In this document: piece by piece, positions 8,543 through 16,345 of the stretch | Position numbering within the stretch: the first letter of the stretch is position 1 | How the letters are laid out: every line of letters starts with the position of its first letter | NCBI RefSeq assembly: GCF_001509795.1 | Contig: NZ_LLZN01000040.1 | Coordinates: forward strand, 57,460-121,459 | Source of the DNA: Streptomyces sp. NRRL WC-3605 | Lineage (GTDB): Bacteria > Actinomycetota > Actinomycetes > Streptomycetales > Streptomycetaceae | DNA: 64,000 nucleotides | Direction: 5' to 3' | Program-made: the position numbers and the translations under genes | The notes under the pieces: model-generated | Database searches by the model: none | Told to the model about the DNA's origin: nothing | Seen by the model: the letters and a program-made list of their open reading frames with translations, nothing else

Positions 8543-8602
8543 ATGGGTCTTATGAACCGATAAGCGCAAGACTGGTGCCATGGACAGGGTGGGTGGGCAC
8601 GG

Positions 8603-9577
8603 GTGACGACGGTGGGCAGACGGCAACGGGTGCGCGGCGGGCGTGCCAGGAGCGTGGCGGCTCTGCTGGCCGCCGCCCTGACGGCCTCCCTGGCGGCGGG
8701 CTGCACGTCCGGGCAGGACGACGGCCGGGGCAGTCAGGCGTCACCGGACGCGAGCGCCCGCCGGGCGTCGGTGCTGGCGGTGAAGATCGACAACGTCGGC
8801 GCGGCCCGGCCCCAGACCGGGCTGGGCGCCGCGGACGTCGTGTACGTCGAGCAGGTCGAGGGCGGTCTGAGCCGTCTGATGGCGGTGTACGCGACGCGGC
8901 TGCCGGAGACGGTCGGGCCGGTGCGCAGCGCGCGCGAGAGCGATCTGGAGCTGCTGGCCCAGTTCGACCGGCCGACGCTCGCGTTCTCCGGGGCGCAGAG
9001 CAAGCTGCTGCCGCTGATCGACAAGTCGTCGGTGCGGGCGAGGCCGCCCGGCACCGCGTCCGACGCCTACGTGCGGAACCCGGACCGGCCCGTCCCGCAC
9101 AACCTGTATCTGCGGCCCGGCCGGCTGCTGCCCTCGGCGCCGGGCGCGGACGCGCTGACCACCGGCTTCCACTTCGGTGCCGCTCCCGAGGGCGGTCGGG
9201 AGACGGCCTCGCAGAGCGTGCGGTATCCGGCCGCCCGGTACACCTTCACCTGGTCCCCGGACAAGAAGCGCTGGCTGATCTCCATGGACGGCGAGGCCGC
9301 CGTGACGACGGACGGCGGACGGATGGCGGCGCCCACGGTCGTCGTGCAGGAGGTGAAGGTGCGCCAGTCCGCGTTCCACGACTTCCTCGGCAACAACACG
9401 CCGTTCACGGAGACGGTCGGCGAAGGGAAGGCGCGGGTGCTGCGCGACGGGCGCGCCTACGACGTGCGGTGGGAGCGGCCGAAGGCGACGGACGGCACGA
9501 CGTTCACCACGGAGGACGGGAGGCCGATGCCCTTCGGGCGGGGTCAGGTGTGGGTGCTGTTCACGAAGGCGTCCTGA
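8603..9577 (+). CDS. DUF3048 (YerB-like) lipoprotein
   Basis: 324 aa from GTG 8603. A signal peptide ends in a lipobox (SLAAGC) near residue 34, so the protein is lipid-anchored outside the membrane. The body has DUF3048/YerB hallmarks: AVKIDNVGAARPQTGL, ADVVYVEQVEGGLSRLMAVY, VGPVRSARESDLELL, and a C-terminal half with GRAYDVRWERP and GQVWVLFT. Function of the family is unknown. Its 3' end overlaps the convergent MarR gene by 17 bp. The ribosome binding site is weak and G-rich. Confidence 0.85.
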   Translation: MTTVGRRQRVRGGRARSVAALLAAALTASLAAGCTSGQDDGRGSQASPDASARRASVLAVKIDNVGAARPQTGLGAADVVYVEQVEGGLSRLMAVYATRLPETVGPVRSARESDLELLAQFDRPTLAFSGAQSKLLPLIDKSSVRARPPGTASDAYVRNPDRPVPHNLYLRPGRLLPSAPGADALTTGFHFGAAPEGGRETASQSVRYPAARYTFTWSPDKKRWLISMDGEAAVTTDGGRMAAPTVVVQEVKVRQSAFHDFLGNNTPFTETVGEGKARVLRDGRAYDVRWERPKATDGTTFTTEDGRPMPFGRGQVWVLFTKAS

Positions 9578-10031
9578 TCCCGCCCGGGTCCCCCGGGTTG
9601 CGCAGCCCCTCCGCCGCGTCCGCGACCCGCCGGATCAGGTCGAGGAACAGCGTCCGCTCCTCGCCGGAGAGCGGGGCGAGGAAGACCTGGTTCATCCGCG
9701 CGGTGCGCACGGTCAGCCGCTTGTGCGTGCGCAGCCCGTCGTCGGTGAGGTGCAGCAGGGACCGCCGCCCGTCCTGCGGGTCACGCACCTTGTCGAGCAG
9801 CCCGCGGCGCCCGAGCCGGGTGATCACCTCGGCGATGGTGGACCGGTCCAGCCCGACCCGCTCCCCCACCGTCCGCTGGTCGAGGCCGGGCTCGGCGACG
9901 AGAGTGTTGAGGACGCCGAACTGGGGCGAGGTGATCTCCTCGGACACCATCGTGTTCCACAGCAGATGGTGCGCCTGCTGGAGCCGCCGGGCCAGATGCC
10001 CGGGGTGGGTGCCGAGGTCCACGGCGGCCAT
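9561..10031 (-). CDS. pcaV: MarR-family repressor of protocatechuate catabolism (PcaV-like)
   Basis: 156 aa winged-helix MarR protein: QFGVLNTLVAEPGLDQRTVGERVGLDRSTIAEVITRLGRRGLL forms the recognition region, with DPQDGRRSLLHLT as the wing. It is divergent from the pca operon, the position of S. coelicolor PcaV (SCO6704), a MarR protein known to repress pca genes and release DNA on binding protocatechuate. ATG 10031 fits the family length. On its own strand a TATCGT -10-like box and the motif TTCAGTGCAC sit just upstream, so it is probably autoregulated. Confidence 0.87.
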   Translation of the reverse strand: MAAVDLGTHPGHLARRLQQAHHLLWNTMVSEEITSPQFGVLNTLVAEPGLDQRTVGERVGLDRSTIAEVITRLGRRGLLDKVRDPQDGRRSLLHLTDDGLRTHKRLTVRTARMNQVFLAPLSGEERTLFLDLIRRVADAAEGLRNPGDPGGIRTPS

Positions 10032-10060
10032 GCGCGCTCCCTGGGTGGCTTTTTTCGTCG

Positions 10061-10196
10061 GTGCACTGAACGATAGCCGATCCCGGCATGGTGCTCGCCG
10101 CCGTGGAGCCTCCCACGATCGGCGCAACGACGGGGCATTGACGTACTCGCTCCCCCGGTGGCAGCGTGAGACGCACCTTGCACTGATGCTCAGTGC
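10061..10196. promoter_or_regulatory. pcaV-pcaI divergent control region with candidate PcaV sites
   Basis: The 224-bp divergent region contains a perfect 7-bp inverted repeat, GCACTGA-TGC-TCAGTGC (10180-10196), 60 bp before pcaI. The same half-site GCACTGA also occurs at 10063-10069, next to a TATCGT box for pcaV. Paired occurrence near both starts fits MarR-type repression of both transcripts. Binding is inferred. Confidence 0.6.
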
Positions 10197-10255
10197 GCTG
10201 ACCACTTCGGCGTCCGACGGTCGAAAGGGACCTCGGAGGAGATGAGGCATCCCGG

Positions 10256-11038
10256 ATGGACAAGGTGGTCGCCACGGCACCGGAGGCGGTGGCCGACGTG
10301 GGCGACGGGGCGTCGCTCGCGGTGGGGGGCTTCGGCCTGAGCGGCGTGCCGAACGTGCTGATCCAGGCGCTGTACGAGCGCGGGGTGTCCGGGCTCGCGG
10401 TCGTCTCCAACAACTGCGGCGCGATGGAGTCCGGGCTCGCCGTCCTGCTGTCGGCGGGGCGGATCGCCCGGGTCACCGGCTCCTACATCGGCGCGAACAA
10501 GGAGTTCGCCCGGCAGTACCTGTCCGGGGAGCTCGAGGTGGAGATGATCCCGCAGGGCACGCTGGCCGAGCGGCTGCGCGCCGGGGGCGCCGGCATCCCC
10601 GCCTTCTACACCCCGGCGGGCGTCGGGACCCAGGTCGCCGACGGCGGGCTGCCGTGGCGCTACGACGGTTCCGGCGGGGTCGCGCTCGCCTCGCCGCCGA
10701 AGGAGGTCCGCGAGTTCGACGGCGTCGAGTACGTGCTGGAGCGCGGCATCCGCACCGACTTCGCGCTGGTGCGGGCCGCCCGCGGCGACCGGCACGGCAA
10801 CCTGGTGTTCGCCAAGTCCGCCCGGAACTTCAACCCCCTGGCCGCGATGGCCGGGCGGGTCACGATCGCCGAGGTCGAGGAGCTCGTCGAGCCCGGCGGC
10901 ATCGACCCGGACGCCGTGCATCTGCCGGGCGTCTTCGTGCAGCGGGTGGTGGCGCTCACCCCGGAGCAGGCAGCCGACAAGGCCGTCGAGCGGCGTACGG
11001 TCTCGCCGCCGGCGGCGCCGGGGACGGTGAGCGGCTGA
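10256..11038 (+). CDS. pcaI: 3-oxoadipate CoA-transferase subunit A
   Basis: 260 aa CoA-transferase family I alpha subunit. Motifs: [58 protein letters not shown]. With PcaJ it transfers CoA from succinyl-CoA to 3-oxoadipate. ATG 10256 is the only in-frame start after the preceding control region; GAGG lies eight bases upstream. First gene of the pca operon; its stop overlaps the pcaJ start (TGATG). ScoA-type acetoacetate transferase is an alternative in isolation, but the operon context favours PcaI. Confidence 0.92.
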   Translation: MDKVVATAPEAVADVGDGASLAVGGFGLSGVPNVLIQALYERGVSGLAVVSNNCGAMESGLAVLLSAGRIARVTGSYIGANKEFARQYLSGELEVEMIPQGTLAERLRAGGAGIPAFYTPAGVGTQVADGGLPWRYDGSGGVALASPPKEVREFDGVEYVLERGIRTDFALVRAARGDRHGNLVFAKSARNFNPLAAMAGRVTIAEVEELVEPGGIDPDAVHLPGVFVQRVVALTPEQAADKAVERRTVSPPAAPGTVSG

Positions 11039-11697
11039 TGGCCTGGACCCGGGAGGAGATGGCCGCGCGGGCCGCCCGCGAGCTGCGGGACGGGCAGTAC
11101 GTCAACCTCGGCATCGGGCTGCCCACGCTGATCCCGAACCATCTGCCGCCGGACGTCGAGGTGGTTCTGGAGTCCGAGAACGGCATCCTCGGCACGGGCC
11201 CCTATCCGGCGGAGGACCAGGTCGACCCGGATCTGATCAATGCCGGAAAGGAGACCGTGACGGTCCTGCCGGGCGCCTCCTTCTTCGACTCGGCGCTGTC
11301 GTTCTCGATGATCCGGGGCGGGCACATCGACGTGGCCGTGCTGGGCGCCATGCAGGTGTCGGAGCGCGGCGACCTGGCGAACTGGGCCGTCCCCGGCACG
11401 ATGATCACCGGGATCGGCGGGGCGATGGACCTGGTCCACGGGGCCCGCACGGTCATCGCCGTGATGACCCACACCGCCAAGGACGGCTCCCCGAAGATCC
11501 TGCGGGAGTGCACGCTGCCGCTCACCGGCAGGGCGTGCGTGGACCGCGTCGTCACCGACCTCGGCGTCCTGGACGTGACGCCGGAGGGGCTGCGGCTCGT
11601 CGAGACCGCGCCCGGCGTGAGTGCCGGGGAGATCGCCGCCCGCACCGGCGCCGAACTGATCACGGACGCCGACGAGCACCGAGGAACCACCCCATGA
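11038..11697 (+). CDS. pcaJ: 3-oxoadipate CoA-transferase subunit B
   Basis: 219 aa CoA-transferase beta subunit. It carries the catalytic glutamate in LESENGILG (E47) and [35 protein letters not shown] and CTLPLTG. Partner of PcaI. Its stop overlaps the pcaH start (ATGA). In S. coelicolor the thiolase gene pcaF sits between pcaJ and pcaH; here pcaH follows directly with no gap. Confidence 0.93.
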   Translation: MAWTREEMAARAARELRDGQYVNLGIGLPTLIPNHLPPDVEVVLESENGILGTGPYPAEDQVDPDLINAGKETVTVLPGASFFDSALSFSMIRGGHIDVAVLGAMQVSERGDLANWAVPGTMITGIGGAMDLVHGARTVIAVMTHTAKDGSPKILRECTLPLTGRACVDRVVTDLGVLDVTPEGLRLVETAPGVSAGEIAARTGAELITDADEHRGTTP

Positions 11698-12467
11698 CCC
11701 TCACCCAGCACGACATCGACCAGGAGATCGCGGCCGAGCGCGCCGCGTACCGCGAACGGATCGCGGACGGGGAGCCGGCCGAGCACCATCCGCGCCGGGA
11801 CTACGCGCCGTACCGGTCGTCCCTGCTGCGCCACCCGAAGCAGCCGCCGGTCGCCGTCGACGTGAGCATGGACCCGGAGATGGTCGAGCTGCACTCCCCC
11901 GCCTTCGGCGACCGGGACGTCACCGAGATCGACAACGACCTCACCCGGCAGCACACCGGTGAACCCGTCGGCGAGCGGATCACCGTCTCCGGGCGGCTCC
12001 TGGACCGCGACGGGCGCCCGGTGCGCGGCCAGCTCATCGAGATCTGGCAGGCCAACGCGGCCGGCCGGTACGCCCACCGGCGCGAGCAGCACGACGCCCC
12101 GCTGGACCCCAACTTCACCGGTGCGGGCCGCACCCTCACGGACGCGGACGGCCGGTACCGCTTCACGACCGTCCAGCCGGGCCCCTACCCGTGGCGCAAC
12201 CACCTCAACGCCTGGCGGCCCGCCCACATCCACTTCTCGATGTTCGGCACGGCCTTCACCCAGCGCCTGGTCACCCAGATGTACTTCCCGGCCGATCCGC
12301 TGTTCCCGTACGACCCGATCATCCAGTCCGTGACCGACGACGCCGCGCGGCAGCGGCTCGTCGCCACCTACGACCACGACCTGTCGGTGCCGGAGTTCTC
12401 GATGGGCTACCGCTGGGACATCGTGCTGGACGGACCGCACGCCACCTGGCGGGAAGAGGGGCGCTGA
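11694..12467 (+). CDS. pcaH: Protocatechuate 3,4-dioxygenase beta subunit
   Basis: 257 aa intradiol ring-cleavage dioxygenase, iron-bearing subunit. It opens protocatechuate to 3-carboxy-cis,cis-muconate. Candidate Fe(III) ligands: Tyr in NAAGRYAHR, Tyr in QPGPYPWRN, and the two His of RPAHIHFS. An N-terminal PcaH-specific segment (about 1-75) precedes the beta-sandwich core. ATG 11694 overlaps the pcaJ stop, and PcaG follows after 3 bp, consistent with equal subunit production. Confidence 0.95.
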   Translation: MTLTQHDIDQEIAAERAAYRERIADGEPAEHHPRRDYAPYRSSLLRHPKQPPVAVDVSMDPEMVELHSPAFGDRDVTEIDNDLTRQHTGEPVGERITVSGRLLDRDGRPVRGQLIEIWQANAAGRYAHRREQHDAPLDPNFTGAGRTLTDADGRYRFTTVQPGPYPWRNHLNAWRPAHIHFSMFGTAFTQRLVTQMYFPADPLFPYDPIIQSVTDDAARQRLVATYDHDLSVPEFSMGYRWDIVLDGPHATWREEGR

Positions 12468-12470
12468 GCC

Positions 12471-13076
12471 GTGACGACGACCGACACCGGCGGACCGGGC
12501 GGCGTGCCGCCCACGCCCTCCCACACGGTGGGCCCCTTCTACGGCTACGCGCTGCCGTTCCTGGGCGGTGAGGAGATCGCGCCGCTCGGGCACCCGGACA
12601 CCATCACCGTGCACGGGTACGTCCTGGACGGCGCGGGCGCGCCGCTGCCCGACGCGTTCCTCGAGGTGTGGGGCGCCGGCCCCGACGGGAGCGTCCCCAC
12701 CGCCGACGGCTCGATGCGGCGCGACCCGGCGAGCGGCGGGCATCTGGGCCGCAACGGCGTGGAGTTCACCGGCTGGGGCCGGGCTCAGACCGACGCGGAC
12801 GGGCACTGGTACACGCGCACCCTGCGTCCCGGCGCCCGCGGGCGCAGCGCCCCCTATCTGAGCGTCTGCGTGTTCGCGCGCGGCCTGCTGGTGCACCTGT
12901 TCACGCGGATCTACCTGCCGGAGGACACGGCCGCACACGCCACCGACCCGCTGCTCGCGGGGCTGGCCGGCGAGCGACGCGCCACGCTGGTCGCGCGGGA
13001 CGAGGGCCGTGCCACGTACCGTTTCGACATCCGTCTTCAGGGCGAAGGCGAGACGGTCTTCCTGGAGTACCAGTGA
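12471..13076 (+). CDS. pcaG: Protocatechuate 3,4-dioxygenase alpha subunit
   Basis: 201 aa, GTG start. Intradiol dioxygenase fold (PTPSHTVGPFYGYAL, VLDGAGAPLPDAFLEVWGA, FTGWGRAQTDADGHWYTRTLRPGA). The iron-binding His pair of the beta subunit is replaced (LLVHLFTRIYLPE), as normal for the structural alpha subunit. Assembles with PcaH. Stop overlaps the pcaB GTG. Confidence 0.94.
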   Translation: MTTTDTGGPGGVPPTPSHTVGPFYGYALPFLGGEEIAPLGHPDTITVHGYVLDGAGAPLPDAFLEVWGAGPDGSVPTADGSMRRDPASGGHLGRNGVEFTGWGRAQTDADGHWYTRTLRPGARGRSAPYLSVCVFARGLLVHLFTRIYLPEDTAAHATDPLLAGLAGERRATLVARDEGRATYRFDIRLQGEGETVFLEYQ

Positions 13077-14371
13077 CTTCTGCGGCATCCGGTGACAGCG
13101 GACTGCTCGCCCCGGGCTGGACGGGCTCGGACGCGGCCCGCGCGACCGGCGACGCGGCGTTCCTGCAGGCCCTGCTGGACGCGGAGGCCGCGCTCGCCCG
13201 CGCCCAGGCGGCCCTCGGCCTCGTCCCGGAGGCGGCCGCCCGGGCGGTGACCGGCGCGGCGGTCGCGGACCGCTTCGACGCGCGGGCGCTCGCCGAGGAG
13301 GCCCGCTCGGGCGGCAACCCGGTCATCCCCCTGGTCGGCGCGCTGACCCGGGCCGTCGGCGAGGAGCACGGCCCCTGCGTGCACCTCGGCGCCACCAGCC
13401 AGGACATCATGGACACCGCGACGATGCTGGTGGCCGTGCGCGCCCTCGGCCCGGTCCTCGCCGATCTGGAGCGCACCGGCCGGGCGTTCGCCCGGCTCGC
13501 CGCCGCGCACCGGGACACCGCGCTGCCCGGGCGCACCCTCACCCAGCACGCCGTCCCGACGACGTTCGGGCTGAAGGCGGCCGGCTGGCGGGCGCTGGTC
13601 CTGGACGCGCGGGACCGGACGACGGCCGTACGGGACACGCTGCCCGCCCAACTCGGGGGCGCGGCGGGAACGCTGGCGGCGTTCGGCGCGTACGGGGCGA
13701 ACGACCCGGCCGCGCTGCCGGCGGCGTACGCCCGTGAACTCGGTCTGCGCGTCCCCGCGTTGCCGTGGCACACCCTGCGCACGCCGGTGGCCGACCTCGC
13801 GGGCTGTCTCGCGTTCACGGCGGGGGCGCTCGGGAAGGCCGCCGTCGACGTGCTGACCCTGTCGCGCACCGAGATCGCCGAGGTCGCCGAGGGCAGCGGC
13901 GGGGGGTCCTCCGCCATGCCGCACAAGTCCAACCCCGTCCGGTCCACCCTGATCGTCGCCGCCGCCCGGCGGGCCCCGCAGCTCGCGGCCACCCTGTACG
14001 GGTCGCTGGTCGCCGAGGACGAACGGCCGGCCGGTGCCTGGCACGCGGAGTGGGAGCCGCTGCGGGACCTGCTGCGCCTGGTGGGCGGCGCCGCCCGCGA
14101 CGCCGCCGAGCTGGCGGAGGGGCTGCGGGTGCGCCCGGACGTGATGCGCGCGCATCTGGACCTCACCGGTGGGGCGGTCGTCTCGGAGCGTCTGTCCGCC
14201 GAACTGGCCGCTGAGCTGGGCCGCGCCCGCGCCAAGGAGCTGCTGGCCCGGCTGGCCGCCGAGGGCCGGCCGCTCGCCGAGGCGCCCGAGCTGGCCGGCG
14301 CCGACCTCGACCCGACGCACTACACCGGCTCCGCGGGAGCCCTCACCGACCGTGCACTGGAGCGACGTTGA
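13073..14371 (+). CDS. pcaB: 3-carboxy-cis,cis-muconate cycloisomerase
   Basis: 432 aa member of the fumarase/aspartase superfamily: signature GSSAMPHKSNPVRS (near residue 280), TSQDIMDTA and GRTLTQHAVPTTFGLK. Bacterial PcaB converts 3-carboxymuconate to 4-carboxymuconolactone. GTG 13073 overlaps the pcaG stop and gives the expected N-terminus (LLAPGWTGSDAARATGDAAF). Adenylosuccinate lyase is excluded by context and by the PcaB-type motifs. Confidence 0.93.
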   Translation: MTSAASGDSGLLAPGWTGSDAARATGDAAFLQALLDAEAALARAQAALGLVPEAAARAVTGAAVADRFDARALAEEARSGGNPVIPLVGALTRAVGEEHGPCVHLGATSQDIMDTATMLVAVRALGPVLADLERTGRAFARLAAAHRDTALPGRTLTQHAVPTTFGLKAAGWRALVLDARDRTTAVRDTLPAQLGGAAGTLAAFGAYGANDPAALPAAYARELGLRVPALPWHTLRTPVADLAGCLAFTAGALGKAAVDVLTLSRTEIAEVAEGSGGGSSAMPHKSNPVRSTLIVAAARRAPQLAATLYGSLVAEDERPAGAWHAEWEPLRDLLRLVGGAARDAAELAEGLRVRPDVMRAHLDLTGGAVVSERLSAELAAELGRARAKELLARLAAEGRPLAEAPELAGADLDPTHYTGSAGALTDRALERR

Positions 14372-15501
14372 CCCTTCTCCACCATCGCGCCGAAGGCCCC
14401 GCCTCCGCGCCCCCGCTGTTGCTCGGCCCTTCGCTCGGCACGTCGCAGGCGCTGTGGGACGCGGTGGCGCCCGAGCTGTCCGCCACCCACCGGGTGATCC
14501 GCTGGGACCTGCCCGGCCACGGCCGCTCACCGGCCGGTCTGATCGGCGTCGGGGCGACGGTCGGCGACCTCGCGGGCCTGGTGCTCGCCCTCGCCGACTC
14601 CCTCGGCGTCGAGCGGTTCGCGTACGCGGGTGTGTCGCTCGGCGCCGCCGTGGGGATGCATCTGGCGGTCCACCACCCCCGGCGGGTCGACTCGCTGGCC
14701 GTGATCTGCGCGTCGGCGCACTTCGGCGGCGACGAGCCGTGGAAGAAGCGGGCCGCGCGGGTGCGGCGGGAGGGCCTGGCCGGACTCGCCGACGAGGCGG
14801 ACTCCCGGTGGTTCACCCCCGGCTTCACGGTGCCGAGGCTGGTCCGCGACCACCGGGAGGCGGACCCGGCCGCCTACGCCGCGTGCTGCGACGCGCTGGC
14901 CGCGTTCGACCTGCGGGACCAGCTGGACCGCGTCTGCTTGCCCACCCTGCTGGTCGCGGGGCGGCAGGACCCGGCGACACCGCCCGCCCATCTGCGGGAG
15001 ATCGCGGACGCCGTGCCGGGTGCCGCGCTCGTCGAGATCCCGGGCGCCTCGCACCTGGCCCCGGCGGAGCGGCCGGAAGCCGTGCTCACGGCACTGCGCG
15101 CCCACCTCGGCGGCGACGGCGGGCGGGGCATGGCGGTGCGCCGCGAGGTGCTGGGCGACGCGCACGTGGACCGGGCGCAGGCCCGCCAGGACGCGTTCAC
15201 CGCGCGCTTCCAGGACTTCATCACGCGCTACGCCTGGGGCGAGGTGTGGACCGACCCGACGCTCAGCAGGCGTGAACGCAGTCTGATCACCCTGACGGCG
15301 CTGGTCGCGCACGGGCATCTCGACGAGCTGGCGATGCACGTCCGGGCGGCCCGGCGCAACGGGCTGACGCCGGACGAGATCGGAGCCGTACTGCTCCAGA
15401 CGGCCGTGTACTGCGGGGTGCCGGCCGCGAACGCCGCGTTCGCCGTCGCCCAGCGGGTGCTCACCGAGAAGTCCGACGCGGACTCCGGCACCGCCGGATG
15501 A
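14368..15501 (+). CDS. pcaL: PcaD-PcaC fusion: enol-lactone hydrolase / carboxymuconolactone decarboxylase
   Basis: 377 aa fusion. The N-terminal alpha/beta-hydrolase (about 1-250) has nucleophile elbow GVSLGAA, DLPGHGRS, and a late His in GASHLAP. The C-terminal decarboxylase domain (about 252-370) has RREVLGDAHVDRA, FITRYAWGEVWTDP and YCGVPAANAAFAVA. The bifunctional PcaL form is typical of actinomycetes and yields 3-oxoadipate. The start is TTG 14368, overlapping the pcaB stop (TTGA), so expression depends on coupling. Last gene of the operon. Confidence 0.94.
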   Translation: MTLLHHRAEGPASAPPLLLGPSLGTSQALWDAVAPELSATHRVIRWDLPGHGRSPAGLIGVGATVGDLAGLVLALADSLGVERFAYAGVSLGAAVGMHLAVHHPRRVDSLAVICASAHFGGDEPWKKRAARVRREGLAGLADEADSRWFTPGFTVPRLVRDHREADPAAYAACCDALAAFDLRDQLDRVCLPTLLVAGRQDPATPPAHLREIADAVPGAALVEIPGASHLAPAERPEAVLTALRAHLGGDGGRGMAVRREVLGDAHVDRAQARQDAFTARFQDFITRYAWGEVWTDPTLSRRERSLITLTALVAHGHLDELAMHVRAARRNGLTPDEIGAVLLQTAVYCGVPAANAAFAVAQRVLTEKSDADSGTAG

Positions 15502-15546
15502 CCCGGGCGGCGCGCACGAGCCGTCCCGCGTGCCTACGGTGAGGGC

Positions 15547-16338
15547 ATGTCCACGCTGCTGCTCACCGGCGCGACCTCCGGGCTCGGCCGCCACCTCGCC
15601 GTCGAACTGGTCCGTGCCGGGCACCGGGTGCTCGCCCACGGACGGGACGCCCGCCGCACGGAACGGCTCGTCGAGGAGCTGCGGGCCGACGGGGAGGCCG
15701 AGGGGTACGTGGCCGACCTGGCCTCGCTCGGCCAGGTCCGGGAGCTGGCGGCGCACGTCGCGGGCGACCACCCCGAACTGGACGTCCTGATCAACAACGC
15801 GGCGGTCGGCGGCGGGCCGGACCGCACCCGCCGGGAGCTGAGCGCCGACGGGCACGAACTGCGGCTCGCGGTGAACTACCTGGCGCCGGTGGTGCTGACC
15901 CGCGAACTGCTTCCGGTGCTGCGCGCGAACGCGCCGGCCCGGATCGTGAACGTCGGCTCGGCGGGCCAGGAGCCGCTCGACCCCGGCGACCCCGAGATGA
16001 CCCGCGGCTACGAGGGCGTGGCGGCGTACTGCCGCAGCAAGTTCGCCCTGGCGGTCCATACGTTCGCCCTCGCAGAGGAGCTGGCCGGCACCGGTGTCTC
16101 GGTGAACGTGGTGCACCCGGCGACGCACATGGACACGGCGATGGTCCGCGACAGCGGCCTCACTCCCCTGCACACGGTCGCCGACGGCGCCCCGGGTGTC
16201 CTGGCGCTCGCCACCCGGGACCTGGGCTCGGGCGGCTACTTCGACGGGACGTCGCCGGCGCGGGCCCACCCGGCCGCCTACGACCCCGCCACCCGTGAGC
16301 GGCTGACCGCCGTCACCGAGCAGCTGCTGAGCCTGTGA
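15547..16338 (+). CDS. Short-chain dehydrogenase/reductase
   Basis: 263 aa classical-type SDR: NAD(P)-binding TGATSGLG near residues 7-14, LINNAAVGGG, and an active-site YCRSK with a Ser upstream (NVGSAGQ). The layout resembles the retinol/protochlorophyllide-reductase-like SDR subgroup. It starts 45 bp after pcaL in the same direction and might be read through from the pca operon, but nothing links it to aromatic catabolism. It converges with the next gene 7 bp away. Substrate unknown. Confidence 0.87.
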   Translation: MSTLLLTGATSGLGRHLAVELVRAGHRVLAHGRDARRTERLVEELRADGEAEGYVADLASLGQVRELAAHVAGDHPELDVLINNAAVGGGPDRTRRELSADGHELRLAVNYLAPVVLTRELLPVLRANAPARIVNVGSAGQEPLDPGDPEMTRGYEGVAAYCRSKFALAVHTFALAEELAGTGVSVNVVHPATHMDTAMVRDSGLTPLHTVADGAPGVLALATRDLGSGGYFDGTSPARAHPAAYDPATRERLTAVTEQLLSL

Positions 16339-16345
16339 CCGGCGC

